Shown piece after piece: positions 1 through 10,696 of a stretch of 64,000 nt of DNA; within the stretch, counting starts at the first letter, position 1, and every line of letters starts with the position of its first letter. A program made the position numbers and the translations under genes. The DNA is taken from contig CAWCIP010000003.1 in the NCBI GenBank assembly GCA_963795665.1, positions 62,001 to 126,000 of the forward strand. The letters are read 5' to 3'. The notes below the pieces were generated by a model. That model saw only the letters and a list, made by a program, of their open reading frames with translations, was not told the DNA's origin and searched no databases. The stretch is from DASUPK01 sp963795665 (GTDB lineage: Bacteria > Actinomycetota > Thermoleophilia > Solirubrobacterales > 70-9).

Positions 1-241
1 GATGACCTGCGGCGGCGAGCCCTTCGGCATCGAGGCGCCCCGGCTCGAGGCGGGCGCGACAGCGAACGTCGCCCTGATCGATCCCGAGCTCACCTGGATC
101 GTGGGCGAGGACGGATACGAGAGCCGCTCCTACAACAACTGCTTCGGCGGGCGCGAGCTGACCGGCCGGGTGCTGATGACGGTCGCCGCGGGTCAGGTCG
201 CCTTCCGCCAGCGGAGCTTCGCGCTCGGGGTCGCCTCGTGA
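1..241 (+). CDS. pyrC: Dihydroorotase, C-terminal fragment (5' end outside window)
   Basis: This is the last 80 or so codons of a gene that begins before the window. The residues NNCFGGRELTGRV followed by a short beta-strand-rich end match the C-terminus of class I dihydroorotases, which close the pyrimidine ring (carbamoyl aspartate to dihydroorotate) in the cytosol. The metal ligands lie upstream and are not visible. The stop codon overlaps the GTG of the next gene as GTGA, so it is the upstream member of the same pyr operon. Identification rests on the tail plus the car/pyr context. Confidence 0.75.
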   Translation, partial: MTCGGEPFGIEAPRLEAGATANVALIDPELTWIVGEDGYESRSYNNCFGGRELTGRVLMTVAAGQVAFRQRSFALGVAS

Positions 242-807
242 GCGGCAAGCTCGATCGAGATCGGACGGCCCTGGTGGTCGTCGACGTCCAGGAGGGCTTC
301 CGCAAGGCGATTCCCGACTTCGAGCGCGTCGCCAAGGCGACCGCCACCCTGATCGCCGGGGCCGAGGCCCTCGGTCTCCCGGTCGTGATCACCGAGCAGT
401 ACCCGAAGGGGCTGGGGGAGACGGCCCCCGAGGTCTCCGAGTACCTCCCCGAGGGCACGGAGCCGATCGAGAAGGTCGTCTTCTCGGCGGCGGAGGCCGA
501 CGGCTTCGACCTCGATGGCCGTGGCCAGGCGCTCGTCTGCGGGATCGAGGCCCACGTCTGCGTCAGCCAGACGGTCCTCGACCTGCTCGCGGCCGGCACC
601 GAGGTCCAGGTCGCCGAGGACGCCGTCAGCTCCCGCACCGAGGACAACAAGCGCGTCGGCCTGCACAAGATGGAGCGGGCGGGGGCGACCCTGACCAGCG
701 TCGAGGCCGCGCTCTTCGAGCTGCTCGGTCGGGCGGGGACCGACGAGTTCAAGACCGTTCAGAAGCTGATCCTCGAGTACGCCCCGAATCCGGAGGTGGT
801 CGCATGA
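238..807 (+). CDS. Isochorismatase-like cysteine hydrolase in the pyr operon
   Basis: A 189-residue protein of the isochorismatase/nicotinamidase superfamily. The catalytic triad is visible as Asp16 (VVVDVQ), Lys79 (IEKVVF) and Cys108 (GIEAHVCV), and GIEAHVCV carries the usual cis-peptide site before the nucleophile. Family members hydrolyse nicotinamide, ureidoacrylate, N-carbamoyl compounds or isochorismate; the substrate cannot be read from sequence. It overlaps pyrC and carA by 4 bp on each side (GTGA, ATGA), so it is translated with the pyrimidine enzymes. A housekeeping role on a pyrimidine-derived amide is an inference from that position only. Confidence 0.85.
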   Translation: MSGKLDRDRTALVVVDVQEGFRKAIPDFERVAKATATLIAGAEALGLPVVITEQYPKGLGETAPEVSEYLPEGTEPIEKVVFSAAEADGFDLDGRGQALVCGIEAHVCVSQTVLDLLAAGTEVQVAEDAVSSRTEDNKRVGLHKMERAGATLTSVEAALFELLGRAGTDEFKTVQKLILEYAPNPEVVA

Positions 808-1903
808 CGGGATACGTCCTGCTCGAGGACGGGACCCGGCTCGACGGGGAGCTGCTCGGCTCCGCCGGGGAGGTCACCGGCGAGGTCGTCTTCAACACCT
901 CGATGACCGGCTACCAGGAGGCGGTCACCGATCCCTCCTATGGCGGCCAGATCATCACCTTCACCTACCCGCTGATCGGCAACTACGGGGTCTCAGGCGA
1001 CGCGATGGAGTCCGAGCGAGTCCAGGCCCGCGGAGTGATCATGCGCGAGGGCAAGAACGGGGAGGACGTAGCCACAGCCGAGGGCGGCTGGCTCGACTGG
1101 CTGCGCGACTGCGGCATCCCGGCGATCGATGGGATCGATACACGCGCCCTCGTCCGCCACATCCGCGACCGGGGCGCGATGCGCGGCGGGATCTTCCCGG
1201 CCGATCTGTCCGAATCAGAGGCCGGTGAGCGCGTCGCCGCCGAGCCCTCGATGGACGGCGCGGATTTCGCCAAGACGGTGACTCCCGACCAATCCGTTGA
1301 GATCGACGGCGGCGGCCCGCATGTCGTCGCGATCGACACCGGCATCAAGCTCTCGATCATCCGCCAGCTAAAGGAGCGCGACTGCCGGGTCACGCTGCTG
1401 CCATGCGACACGTCCTCCAAGGACATCCTCGCGCGCGACCCCGACCTGGTCTTCCTCGCCAACGGGCCGGGTGACCCCGGCGCGCTCGACTACGTGGTCG
1501 AGAACGTCCGCGACGTCGTCGGCAAGATGCCCGTGGTCGGGATCTGCCTCGGCCACCAGCTGCTCTGCCGGGCGGTCGGGCTCGAGACCTTCAAGCTCCC
1601 CTTCGGCCACCGCGGCGCCAACCACCCGGTCAAGGACCTGGAGACCGGGCGGATCGACATCACCTCGCAGAACCACGGCTTCGCGGTGCTCGGTCCACGG
1701 CGGCGACCGGACGATCGACGGGGACGAGCCGGTCCGCTGGCAGACGGACTTCGGCGAGGCCGAGCTCTCCCACCTGAACCTCTACGACCGCACCGTCGAG
1801 GGGCTGGTGCTGAAGGACGTCCCGGGTTGCACCGTCCAGTACCACCCGGAGGCCGGCCCCGGCCCGCACGACGCCCGCTACCTCTTCGACCGGTTCCTCG
1901 AGC

Positions 1904-1917
<14 letters not shown>
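804..1917 (+). CDS. carA: Carbamoyl-phosphate synthase small subunit, frameshifted near 1692
   Basis: Glutaminase subunit that feeds ammonia to CarB. The first part reads in one frame from ATG 804 and contains the nucleophile motif GICLGHQLL. After QNHGFAV the frame breaks, and the rest (HGGDRTIDGDEPVRW, then YHPEAGPGPHDA with the catalytic His and Glu) lies one base further on and ends at TAG 1917. One extra G in the CTCGGTC at 1691-1694 would explain it; the repaired protein is about 370 residues, normal for CarA. If the shift were real the protein would lose its triad His/Glu. A sequencing or assembly error is more likely, because everything downstream of the break is well conserved. Confidence 0.9.
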
Positions 1918-5010
<3,093 letters not shown>

Positions 5011-5014
<4 letters not shown>

Positions 5015-5910
5015 CGGCAGGCCGCGCGGGTGGCGTGGGGGGGAGGGTCATCGCCCCCTTCGGCCGGCGGCTCTGCCGGGTGACCCGCAACCTTCCCTCC
5101 GGCGGCTACCGGATCTTCTCCGCCCTGGACCCGGCAGGGCCGGAGCCCGCCGCCGGCCAGTTCTACATGCTCGCCGCGGAGGCAGGCTGGGGCGGCGAGG
5201 GCGGCCGTCCCTACCTGGCGCGCGCCTTCTCCGTCGCCGACGCCGAGCGAGAGGACTCGGGGGTGAGGCTCGACTTCCTGGTGCAGGCGGTCGGCCCCGG
5301 GACCGCCCGGCTCGCCGCTCTCGAGCCGGGGGAGGGGCTGTGGATCCACGGCCCCCTCGGCCGGCCGTTCTCCGCGCCGCAAGAGCTCGCCCCCGGGGCT
5401 GCCGGCGCGATCCTTGTCGGAGGCGGGATCGGTGTCGCCCCGCTGGCGATCTGGCGCCGCCGGCTGCTCGGCGCCGGCATCCCCACGCGGATCCTGCTCG
5501 GCTTTCGCGATCGCGAGAACTCCGGAGGTCTCGATCTCTTCGACTGCAGCGAGATCCGCCTCGCCAGCGAGGACGGGCACACGGGCCACAGGGGCTACGT
5601 GACCGACCTGCTCTCCGTGCTGCTGGAGGGAGACGACGCCGCCGGCGGCGCCGTCTACGCCTGTGGCCCCCCCGCGATGCTCGAGGCGGTGCGACTCCTC
5701 TGCGCGGAGCGCGGCGTGGCCTGCGAGCTGGCGCTCGAGGCGCCGATGGCGTGCGGCTTCGGGGCCTGCTTCGGCTGCGCGATCCCGCTCACCAGCTCAA
5801 ACGGCCGCCACAAAAACCGCGGCCGGACCTACGTTCGTCTATGCGTCGACGGACCCGTCCTCCGCGGCGACGAGATCGAGAGCGCTCTGGTCAAGGGGTC
5901 GGGACATTGA
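5011..5910 (+). CDS. pyrK: Dihydroorotate dehydrogenase electron-transfer subunit
   Basis: A 299-residue ferredoxin-reductase-like protein that passes electrons from PyrD FMN to NAD. Residues RAFSVADA are at the FAD-binding site, GGGIGVAPL marks the NAD domain, and the C-terminal cysteines in ACGFGACFGCAIP plus VRLCVDGP would bind the 2Fe-2S cluster typical of PyrK. ATG 5011 overlaps the carB stop (ATGA), and its own stop overlaps the TTG of pyrD. The pairing with a class 1B PyrD directly downstream supports the assignment. Confidence 0.92.
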
Positions 5911-6779
5911 TCGACTTCTGTGGATTGGAGCTGCGCCACCCGGTGATCAACGGCTCGGGCACCTTCGACCCGATCGCGGCGCGGCGCGCCTTCGGGGACG
6001 GGCTGCTCAGCGAGTTTCCGTTCTCCGCCTTCGTCTCCAAGACGATCACCCCCGAGCCGCGCGCGGGCAACCCACCGCCACGCCTCTGGGAGACGCCCTC
6101 CGGGCTGATCAACTCGATCGGACTGCCGAACAAGGGCCTCGACGGCTTCCTCGAGCACGACCTGCCGCAGCTGGCCGAGCTGCCGGTACCCCTGATCGTC
6201 TCCGTGATGGGGACGAGCCACGACGAGTTCAGCCGGCTGGTGGAGGGTGTGGGCGACCGCGAGGAGGTGGCGGCGCTCGAGCTCAATGTCTCGTGCCCCA
6301 ACGTCAAGTCCGGCCTGATCGTGGGCGAATCGCCCGATGAGGCACGCTCCCTGCTGCAGCGGGTCCGTCCCCTCACCGGCAAGCCGTTGATCGTGAAGCT
6401 CACGCCGAACGTCGCCGATCCGGTGCCGGTCGCGGTGGCCGCCGAGGAGGGAGGTGCCGACGCCGTCTCCCTGATCAACACCCTGCGGGCGGCCGCGATC
6501 GATCCCGGTTCGGGTGAGCGCTGGCTCGGCGGTGGCACCGGCGGGCTGTCGGGCCCGGCGGTGCGGGCGGTCGCGCTTGCTCAGGTCGGGGCCGTGGCGG
6601 CGGTCGTCTCGATCCCGGTCGTCGCGATGGGAGGCATCTCGAACGGACAGGAGGCAGACGAGATGCTCCTGGCCGGTGCAAAGATCGTTGCCGTTGGCAC
6701 GGAGAGCTTCCGCGACCCGGCCGCCGGGTCGAGGATCGCTGCCGAGTTGGGCCGCGATCGGGCACGGATCTCCGGTTAG
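5907..6779 (+). CDS. pyrD: Dihydroorotate dehydrogenase, class 1B catalytic subunit
   Basis: A 290-residue TIM-barrel FMN enzyme that oxidises dihydroorotate to orotate. The N-terminal INGSGTFDP and the active-site loop ELNVSCPNVKSG, whose Cys is the general base of class 1 enzymes, are present; the FMN phosphate region GGISNGQEADEML is near the C-terminus. I take the TTG at 5907, which forms a TTGA overlap with pyrK and gives the expected N-terminus IDFCGLELRHPV. A longer in-frame extension upstream is only the opposite reading of pyrK. Last gene of the operon. Confidence 0.94.
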   Translation: MIDFCGLELRHPVINGSGTFDPIAARRAFGDGLLSEFPFSAFVSKTITPEPRAGNPPPRLWETPSGLINSIGLPNKGLDGFLEHDLPQLAELPVPLIVSVMGTSHDEFSRLVEGVGDREEVAALELNVSCPNVKSGLIVGESPDEARSLLQRVRPLTGKPLIVKLTPNVADPVPVAVAAEEGGADAVSLINTLRAAAIDPGSGERWLGGGTGGLSGPAVRAVALAQVGAVAAVVSIPVVAMGGISNGQEADEMLLAGAKIVAVGTESFRDPAAGSRIAAELGRDRARISG

Positions 6780-6794
6780 ACGGGAGTTTTTTTT
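6770..6794 (+). terminator. Weak intrinsic terminator at the end of the pyr operon
   Basis: CTCC (6770-6773) can pair with GGAG (6783-6786) across the pyrD stop codon, followed by eight T residues (6787-6794). The stem is only four pairs, so the call rests mainly on the T run and its position between pyrD and the mihF promoter. Confidence 0.4.
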
Positions 6795-6835
6795 ACAAAC
6801 CCCCAAAAGGACTTTCCGCTCCTCGCGACCGCGGA

Positions 6836-6841
6836 TATACT
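6836..6841 (+). promoter_or_regulatory. -10 element of mihF
   Basis: TATACT, the best -10 match in the window, ends 9 nt before the mihF ATG. No Shine-Dalgarno sequence lies between, so the transcript is expected to be leaderless or nearly so. Confidence 0.6.
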
Positions 6842-6850
6842 GCCGCCCCG

Positions 6851-7183
6851 ATGCAGGCCCCGGTCCAGTCCTCCAACGCCGCCCCCGAGAGATCACTGGA
6901 CCAGAGGATGGAAGCCCTGAAGAGGGCGAACGACATCCGTTCCAAGCGGGCCCAGCTGAAGCGTGACCTGAAGGGCAACAAGGTCAAGATCCAGACGCTG
7001 CTGATGGATCCCCCCGAGTACGTCCAGACCGCCAAGGTCATCGACATGCTCATGGCCGTGCCCAAGTACGGGCGGGTGAAGACGAACCGGATCCTCAACC
7101 AGTGCAGGATCTCGCCGTCGAAGACGATCGGCGGGCTCTCGGAGCGCCAGCGCGCCGAGCTCGTCGCACAACTGCGCAAGTAG
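6851..7183 (+). CDS. mihF: Integration host factor, actinobacterial type (mIHF)
   Basis: A 110-residue nucleoid-associated protein that binds and bends DNA. It has the actinobacterial mIHF pattern: a charged N-terminal helix (RSKRAQLKRDLKGN) followed by the helix-two-turn-helix-like core PKYGRVKTNRILNQCRIS. It is unrelated to proteobacterial IHF alpha/beta. The position directly upstream of gmk is the usual actinobacterial one. It has its own promoter just upstream, so it is expressed independently of pyr. Confidence 0.9.
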   Translation: MQAPVQSSNAAPERSLDQRMEALKRANDIRSKRAQLKRDLKGNKVKIQTLLMDPPEYVQTAKVIDMLMAVPKYGRVKTNRILNQCRISPSKTIGGLSERQRAELVAQLRK

Positions 7184-7216
7184 CGCGACGTTCCAGGGCT
7201 TTTCGCGGCCGTCGCG
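7184..7216 (+). other. Inverted repeat between mihF and gmk
   Basis: CGCGACG (7184-7190) and CGTCGCG (7210-7216) are exact inverse complements around a 19-nt loop. There is no T run, so this is a hairpin in the transcript rather than a terminator. Function unknown. Confidence 0.3.
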
Positions 7217-7236
7217 GCGGTCATGATCCAGTCGCC

Positions 7237-7797
7237 GTGGGGAAGGTCTTAGTCATCACCGGTCCGTCAGGGGTCGGAAAGGGCACGCTGATCGAGCAGC
7301 TGCTCGAGCGGGTGCCGGAGCTCGAGCTCTCCGTCTCGGCAACCACCCGGGAGCCGCGGCAGGGAGAGGTGGATGGGCGCGACTACCACTTCCTCACCCC
7401 GGAGGAGTTCGATCGCCGAGTCGAGGCGGGCGACTTCCTGGAGCACGCGACATACAGCGGCAATCGCTACGGCACCCTGCGTCAGGAGGTCGAGCGCCGG
7501 CTGGCAGAGGGACGCTCCGTCGTCCTCGAGATCGAGGTGCAGGGGGCGCGCCAGGTTCGGGCCGCGATGCCGGAGGCCGTGCTGATCTTCATCGCGCCGC
7601 CCGACCCGGCGTCGCTGCGCAAGCGGCTCGAGGGCAGGGGCACCGATTCGGCTGAGGCGATCGAGCGGCGGCTGCGGACCGCCGAGATCGAGCTCGAGGC
7701 CCAGGCCGAGTTCCCCCACGTGATCGTGAACGACGAGGTGCAGAAATCGGCGTCCGACCTGGAGGCGCTCGTCCGGGGCGAGCTATCCCTACACTGA
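7237..7797 (+). CDS. gmk: Guanylate kinase
   Basis: A 186-residue P-loop kinase, GMP to GDP. The Walker A motif GPSGVGKG lies at residues 9-16, and the GMP-binding region TTREPRQGEVDGRDYHF follows, as in all Gmk proteins. GTG 7237 is chosen because the fold begins right after it (GKVLVITGP). The open frame reaches back into mihF but that extension has no family similarity. It follows mihF by 53 nt and precedes rpoZ, the common actinobacterial order. Confidence 0.95.
   Translation: MGKVLVITGPSGVGKGTLIEQLLERVPELELSVSATTREPRQGEVDGRDYHFLTPEEFDRRVEAGDFLEHATYSGNRYGTLRQEVERRLAEGRSVVLEIEVQGARQVRAAMPEAVLIFIAPPDPASLRKRLEGRGTDSAEAIERRLRTAEIELEAQAEFPHVIVNDEVQKSASDLEALVRGELSLH
7790..7795 (+). promoter_or_regulatory. 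-10 element of rpoZ
   Basis: TACACT overlaps the gmk stop codon and ends 9 nt before the rpoZ ATG; no ribosome-binding site is present. Confidence 0.45.
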
Positions 7798-7804
7798 CGA
7801 GCCC

Positions 7805-8041
7805 ATGTCAATGATCCGACCAAGAGTCGACAAGCTTCTCGAGCACACCGACACCCACTACGCCGCCGTTTGCGTCGCGGCGAAGCGGGCCCGCCAGATC
7901 AATGCCTACTACCACTCCCTCTCCGAGGGCGCGTACGGCGAGTACACGCCGCCGATGGTCGAGGTTCCCAGTGGGAACTATCTGACGATCGCGCTGGAGG
8001 AGACGGCGGCGGGCAAGCTGAAGTACGAGTACAAGGCCTAG
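7805..8041 (+). CDS. rpoZ: RNA polymerase omega subunit
   Basis: A 78-residue protein that helps assemble RNA polymerase by holding the beta' subunit. The conserved core DKLLEHTDTHYAAVCVAAKR and the following RARQINAY helix match omega. It is close to the usual actinobacterial length and has the expected gmk-rpoZ-coaBC order. It has its own -10 element overlapping the gmk stop. Confidence 0.93.
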   Translation: MSMIRPRVDKLLEHTDTHYAAVCVAAKRARQINAYYHSLSEGAYGEYTPPMVEVPSGNYLTIALEETAAGKLKYEYKA

Positions 8042-8060
8042 CCGGCTAAAGGAGGGCGTG

Positions 8061-9323
8061 ATGGCCCGCATCCTGCTCGGGGTGAGTGGCGGCATAGCCG
8101 CCTACAAGTCGCTGGAGCTGGCCCGTCTCGCCACCAAGGAGGGCCACGCCGTCCGCGTTCTGATGACGCCTGCGGCGCAACGGTTCGTCGGCCCTGCCTC
8201 CTTCGAGGGGATCGTAGGCTCGCCGGTCCTCACCGACGAGTTCGAGCGCGATCCGGCGCGCGGTGCCTTCCCGGGCGATCCGGCGCCCGAGCACGATCCG
8301 ATCGGCCACCTCGAGGTTGTCGCCAACTCGGACGCCTATCTGGTCGCCCCTGCCTCGGCGAACACCGTCGCGAAGCTGGCGGCCGGGATCGCCGATTCGA
8401 TGGTCACGACGTCCTTCCTGGCCTGCGCAGCGCCCCGGCTCGTGGCGCCGGCGATGAACGATCGGATGTACCGCGACGCCGCCACCCAGGCGAACCTGGC
8501 GACGCTTCGCCAGCGGGGCATCACCGTGATCGAGCCCGAGGAGGGCGCCCTCGCCTCCAGGGGCGAGCATGGGGTCGGCAGGCTTCCGGAGCCGCGCACG
8601 CTGCTCGATGCGATCGAGCATGCTGCGCCTGGCCCGATCGGCCCCTGGGACGGGCTCCGCGTGCTGGTCTCGGCCGGTGGCACCCGTGAGCCGATCGATC
8701 CGGTTCGCTTCATCGGCAACCGCTCCTCCGGTCGCATGGGCCTGGCGCTCGCCGAGCGCGCCGCGCGGCGCGGGGCGGAGGTGACGCTGGTCGCCGCAAA
8801 CGTCTCTCTGCCGGCTCCGCCCGGCGTCCGACGGGTAGACGTCGAGACCGCGGCCGAGCTGGCCGACGCGCTGAGGCGCGAGTTCGACTCGACCGACGTG
8901 CTCGTCATGGCGGCGGCCCCCGCCGACTTCCGGCCGAGGCAGGCGGCGGGCGAGAAGATCCATCGCGAGGGGACCGGGGGGTTCGAGCTCGACCTCGAGG
9001 CGACCGAGGACATCCTCGCGGCCCTGACCTCTGGGCGGCGCGAGGATCAGACCGTCGTCGGATTTGCCGCGGAGACCAACCCCGATATCGCGCGAGCGCG
9101 CGAGAAGCTCGAGCGCAAGGGCGCCGACGCGATCGTCTTCAACGACGTCTCCCGTCCGGAGATCGGCTTCGAGAGCCCCGAGAACGAGGTCGTGATCGTC
9201 GAGCGCTCCGGAGAGCACCCGGTGCCTCGCGGTGTCAAGGGGCAGGTCGCGGACGCGATTCTCGACCGGGTCGAGGCGATCAGGTCCGGCTCGGCGGTCC
9301 GCCGGGCCGAGCCTCACAACTGA
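8061..9323 (+). CDS. coaBC: Bifunctional phosphopantothenoylcysteine decarboxylase / synthetase
   Basis: A 420-residue fusion catalysing two steps of coenzyme A synthesis. The N-terminal CoaC flavoprotein half starts ILLGVSGGIAAYKSLEL and contains the substrate clamp PAMNDRMY. The C-terminal CoaB half starts near residue 195 (GLRVLVSAGGTREPIDP) and has IGNRSSGRMG and the KLERKGAD strap. ATG 8061 is preferred over GTG 8058 because the strong Shine-Dalgarno AAAGGAGG (8048-8055) sits 5 nt before it. It is one of few genes here with a classical ribosome-binding site. Confidence 0.96.
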   Translation: MARILLGVSGGIAAYKSLELARLATKEGHAVRVLMTPAAQRFVGPASFEGIVGSPVLTDEFERDPARGAFPGDPAPEHDPIGHLEVVANSDAYLVAPASANTVAKLAAGIADSMVTTSFLACAAPRLVAPAMNDRMYRDAATQANLATLRQRGITVIEPEEGALASRGEHGVGRLPEPRTLLDAIEHAAPGPIGPWDGLRVLVSAGGTREPIDPVRFIGNRSSGRMGLALAERAARRGAEVTLVAANVSLPAPPGVRRVDVETAAELADALRREFDSTDVLVMAAAPADFRPRQAAGEKIHREGTGGFELDLEATEDILAALTSGRREDQTVVGFAAETNPDIARAREKLERKGADAIVFNDVSRPEIGFESPENEVVIVERSGEHPVPRGVKGQVADAILDRVEAIRSGSAVRRAEPHN

Positions 9324-9355
9324 GGGCGCCCCTCGGGCCACCTTGCGCGCCCTTT

Positions 9356-9361
9356 TACACT
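9356..9361 (+). promoter_or_regulatory. -10 element of the TPR gene
   Basis: TACACT ends exactly 6 nt before ATG 9368, which places the predicted transcription start on the start codon. Confidence 0.55.
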
Positions 9362-9367
9362 GGGTTC

Positions 9368-9754
9368 ATGTCCCAGACCGAGCATTCGCAGGGGAGCGAG
9401 TCTCTGTACTCGCTGTACAGGCGCGGAATGGAGTTGCTCGAGGACGGCGACTTCGAGGAGGCGACCGGTCCCCTCAGGGAGGCCGCGCGGCAGGCGCCCG
9501 AGAAGAGCTCCGTCCGCGAGGCCCTCGGCCGCGCCCTGTTCCGCACCCGTCACTACGCCGAGGCGGCGACCGAGTTCGAGGCCGTCGTCGAGACGCATCC
9601 GGTGAACGACTACGCGCACTTCTGCCTCGGCCGCGCCCTCAGCAAGACGGGCGAGACCGGGCGCGCGCGCCATCACCTCGCGCTGGCCTCCAACCTGAGG
9701 CCCGAGCGGCGCGACTACCGCATCTATAGAGAGCGCCTCGCCGCGAGAGCTTGA
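9368..9754 (+). CDS. Tetratricopeptide-repeat protein
   Basis: A 128-residue protein made of about three TPR helix pairs (YRRGMELLEDGDFEEA, LGRALFRTRHYAEAATEF, FCLGRALSKTGETGRA). No signal peptide or membrane segment is visible, so it is probably a cytosolic protein-protein adaptor. The partner cannot be told. Its stop overlaps the TTG start of dtd, so the two are co-translated, and it has its own leaderless promoter. Confidence 0.75.
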   Translation: MSQTEHSQGSESLYSLYRRGMELLEDGDFEEATGPLREAARQAPEKSSVREALGRALFRTRHYAEAATEFEAVVETHPVNDYAHFCLGRALSKTGETGRARHHLALASNLRPERRDYRIYRERLAARA

Positions 9755-10167
9755 GAGCTCTGGTCCAGCGGGTCAGCCAAGCGGCTGTCGACGTGGAGGG
9801 GGAGAGGGTCTCGCAGATCGGGCCGGGGATGCTGGTGCTGCTCGGCGTCTCCCGCGACGACACCGAGGCGGACGCCGATCGCCTCGCGGAGAAGGTGCGT
9901 GCGCTCCGGATCTTCGACGACGCCGACGGGAAGATGAACGAGCCGCTCGGCGACCGCGAGATCCTCTGCGTCAGCCAGTTCACCCTCTACGGCGACACGA
10001 AGAAGGGAACGAGGCCCAGCTACATCCAGGCCGCCCCCGGGGACGATGCGGAGCCGCTGTACGACCGTTTTTGCGAGCAGGCGGCCGCGAAGAAGGGGCT
10101 CTTCGGCGCCTGCATGGGCGTCGCGCTGGTCAACGACGGACCGGTCACAGTCATGTTGGAGGTCTAG
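9751..10167 (+). CDS. dtd: D-aminoacyl-tRNA deacylase
   Basis: A 138-residue enzyme that hydrolyses D-amino acids (and glycine on tRNA-Ala) from mischarged tRNA. It begins RALVQRVSQAAVDVEG, the universal Dtd N-terminus, and has SQFTLYGD and NDGPVTV, the active-site and cross-subunit Gly-Pro motifs. TTG 9751 forms a TTGA overlap with the TPR gene and leaves no residue missing. Length is normal. Confidence 0.94.
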   Translation: MRALVQRVSQAAVDVEGERVSQIGPGMLVLLGVSRDDTEADADRLAEKVRALRIFDDADGKMNEPLGDREILCVSQFTLYGDTKKGTRPSYIQAAPGDDAEPLYDRFCEQAAAKKGLFGACMGVALVNDGPVTVMLEV

Positions 10168-10178
10168 GCACACGGGGC

Positions 10179-10184
10179 TATACT
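10179..10184 (+). promoter_or_regulatory. -10 element of the rimP-nusA-infB operon
   Basis: TATACT lies 74 nt upstream of the rimP ATG. Unlike most promoters in this window it would give a real 5' leader, which contains the terminator-like hairpin at 10225. Confidence 0.55.
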
Positions 10185-10221
10185 CGCCTCGGAACCTTTT
10201 TTCGCACCGAACCGCGTGTTG

Positions 10222-10249
10222 AAAGGTGGGCGAGCGCCCGCCTTTTTTT
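10222..10249 (+). terminator. Attenuator-like hairpin in the rimP leader
   Basis: GGTGGG (10225-10230) and CCCGCC (10237-10242) pair around CGAGCG, with flanking AAA/TTT able to extend the stem, and seven T residues follow (10243-10249). This is a canonical intrinsic terminator placed between the promoter and the first gene of the operon. That position fits NusA-dependent attenuation of rimP-nusA, known in Bacillus subtilis; regulation here is inferred. Confidence 0.65.
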
Positions 10250-10258
10250 GGGCCACGA

Positions 10259-10696
10259 ATGGATACAGAACTCGAGCAAATACAGGAAACGGTTGAGGCA
10301 CGACTCCACGATCAGGAGCCTGACGTCGAGCTGCTCGCACTCGAGCGGCCCGCGACGGAGCGACTGCGTCTGGTGATCGACAGCCCCGACGGGGTGGACA
10401 TCGCCCTCTGCGAACGGGTCACCGGCGTGCTCCGTGACCTGCTCGAGGACTGGTCGCTGGAGGTCTACTCGCCGGGGCCGGAGCGGCCGCTGACGAAGCC
10501 GGAGCACTTCCGTCGCTTTCTCGGCAACACGATTCGAGTGAAGACCAGCGAGGAGATCTCAGGGCGTCACAGCTTCACCGGCACCCTGACCGCCGCGGAT
10601 GACGAACGGGTCAGCCTCGAGGCTCCCGACGGTGCGGTGACCATTCCATTGCAGAGCGTCCGCCGCTCAAACCTTGTCCAGGAGGAGGTCGCATGA
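10259..10696 (+). CDS. rimP: Ribosome maturation factor RimP
   Basis: A 145-residue 30S assembly factor. The N-terminal alpha/beta domain has DSPDGVDIALCERVTGVL and the C-terminal SH3-like domain starts near FLGNTIRVKT. An upstream in-frame GTG lies within the leader hairpin, so ATG 10259 is preferred: it leaves the hairpin untranslated and starts just before the conserved part. Its stop overlaps the nusA ATG (ATGA). First gene of rimP-nusA-infB. Confidence 0.92.
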   Translation: MDTELEQIQETVEARLHDQEPDVELLALERPATERLRLVIDSPDGVDIALCERVTGVLRDLLEDWSLEVYSPGPERPLTKPEHFRRFLGNTIRVKTSEEISGRHSFTGTLTAADDERVSLEAPDGAVTIPLQSVRRSNLVQEEVA

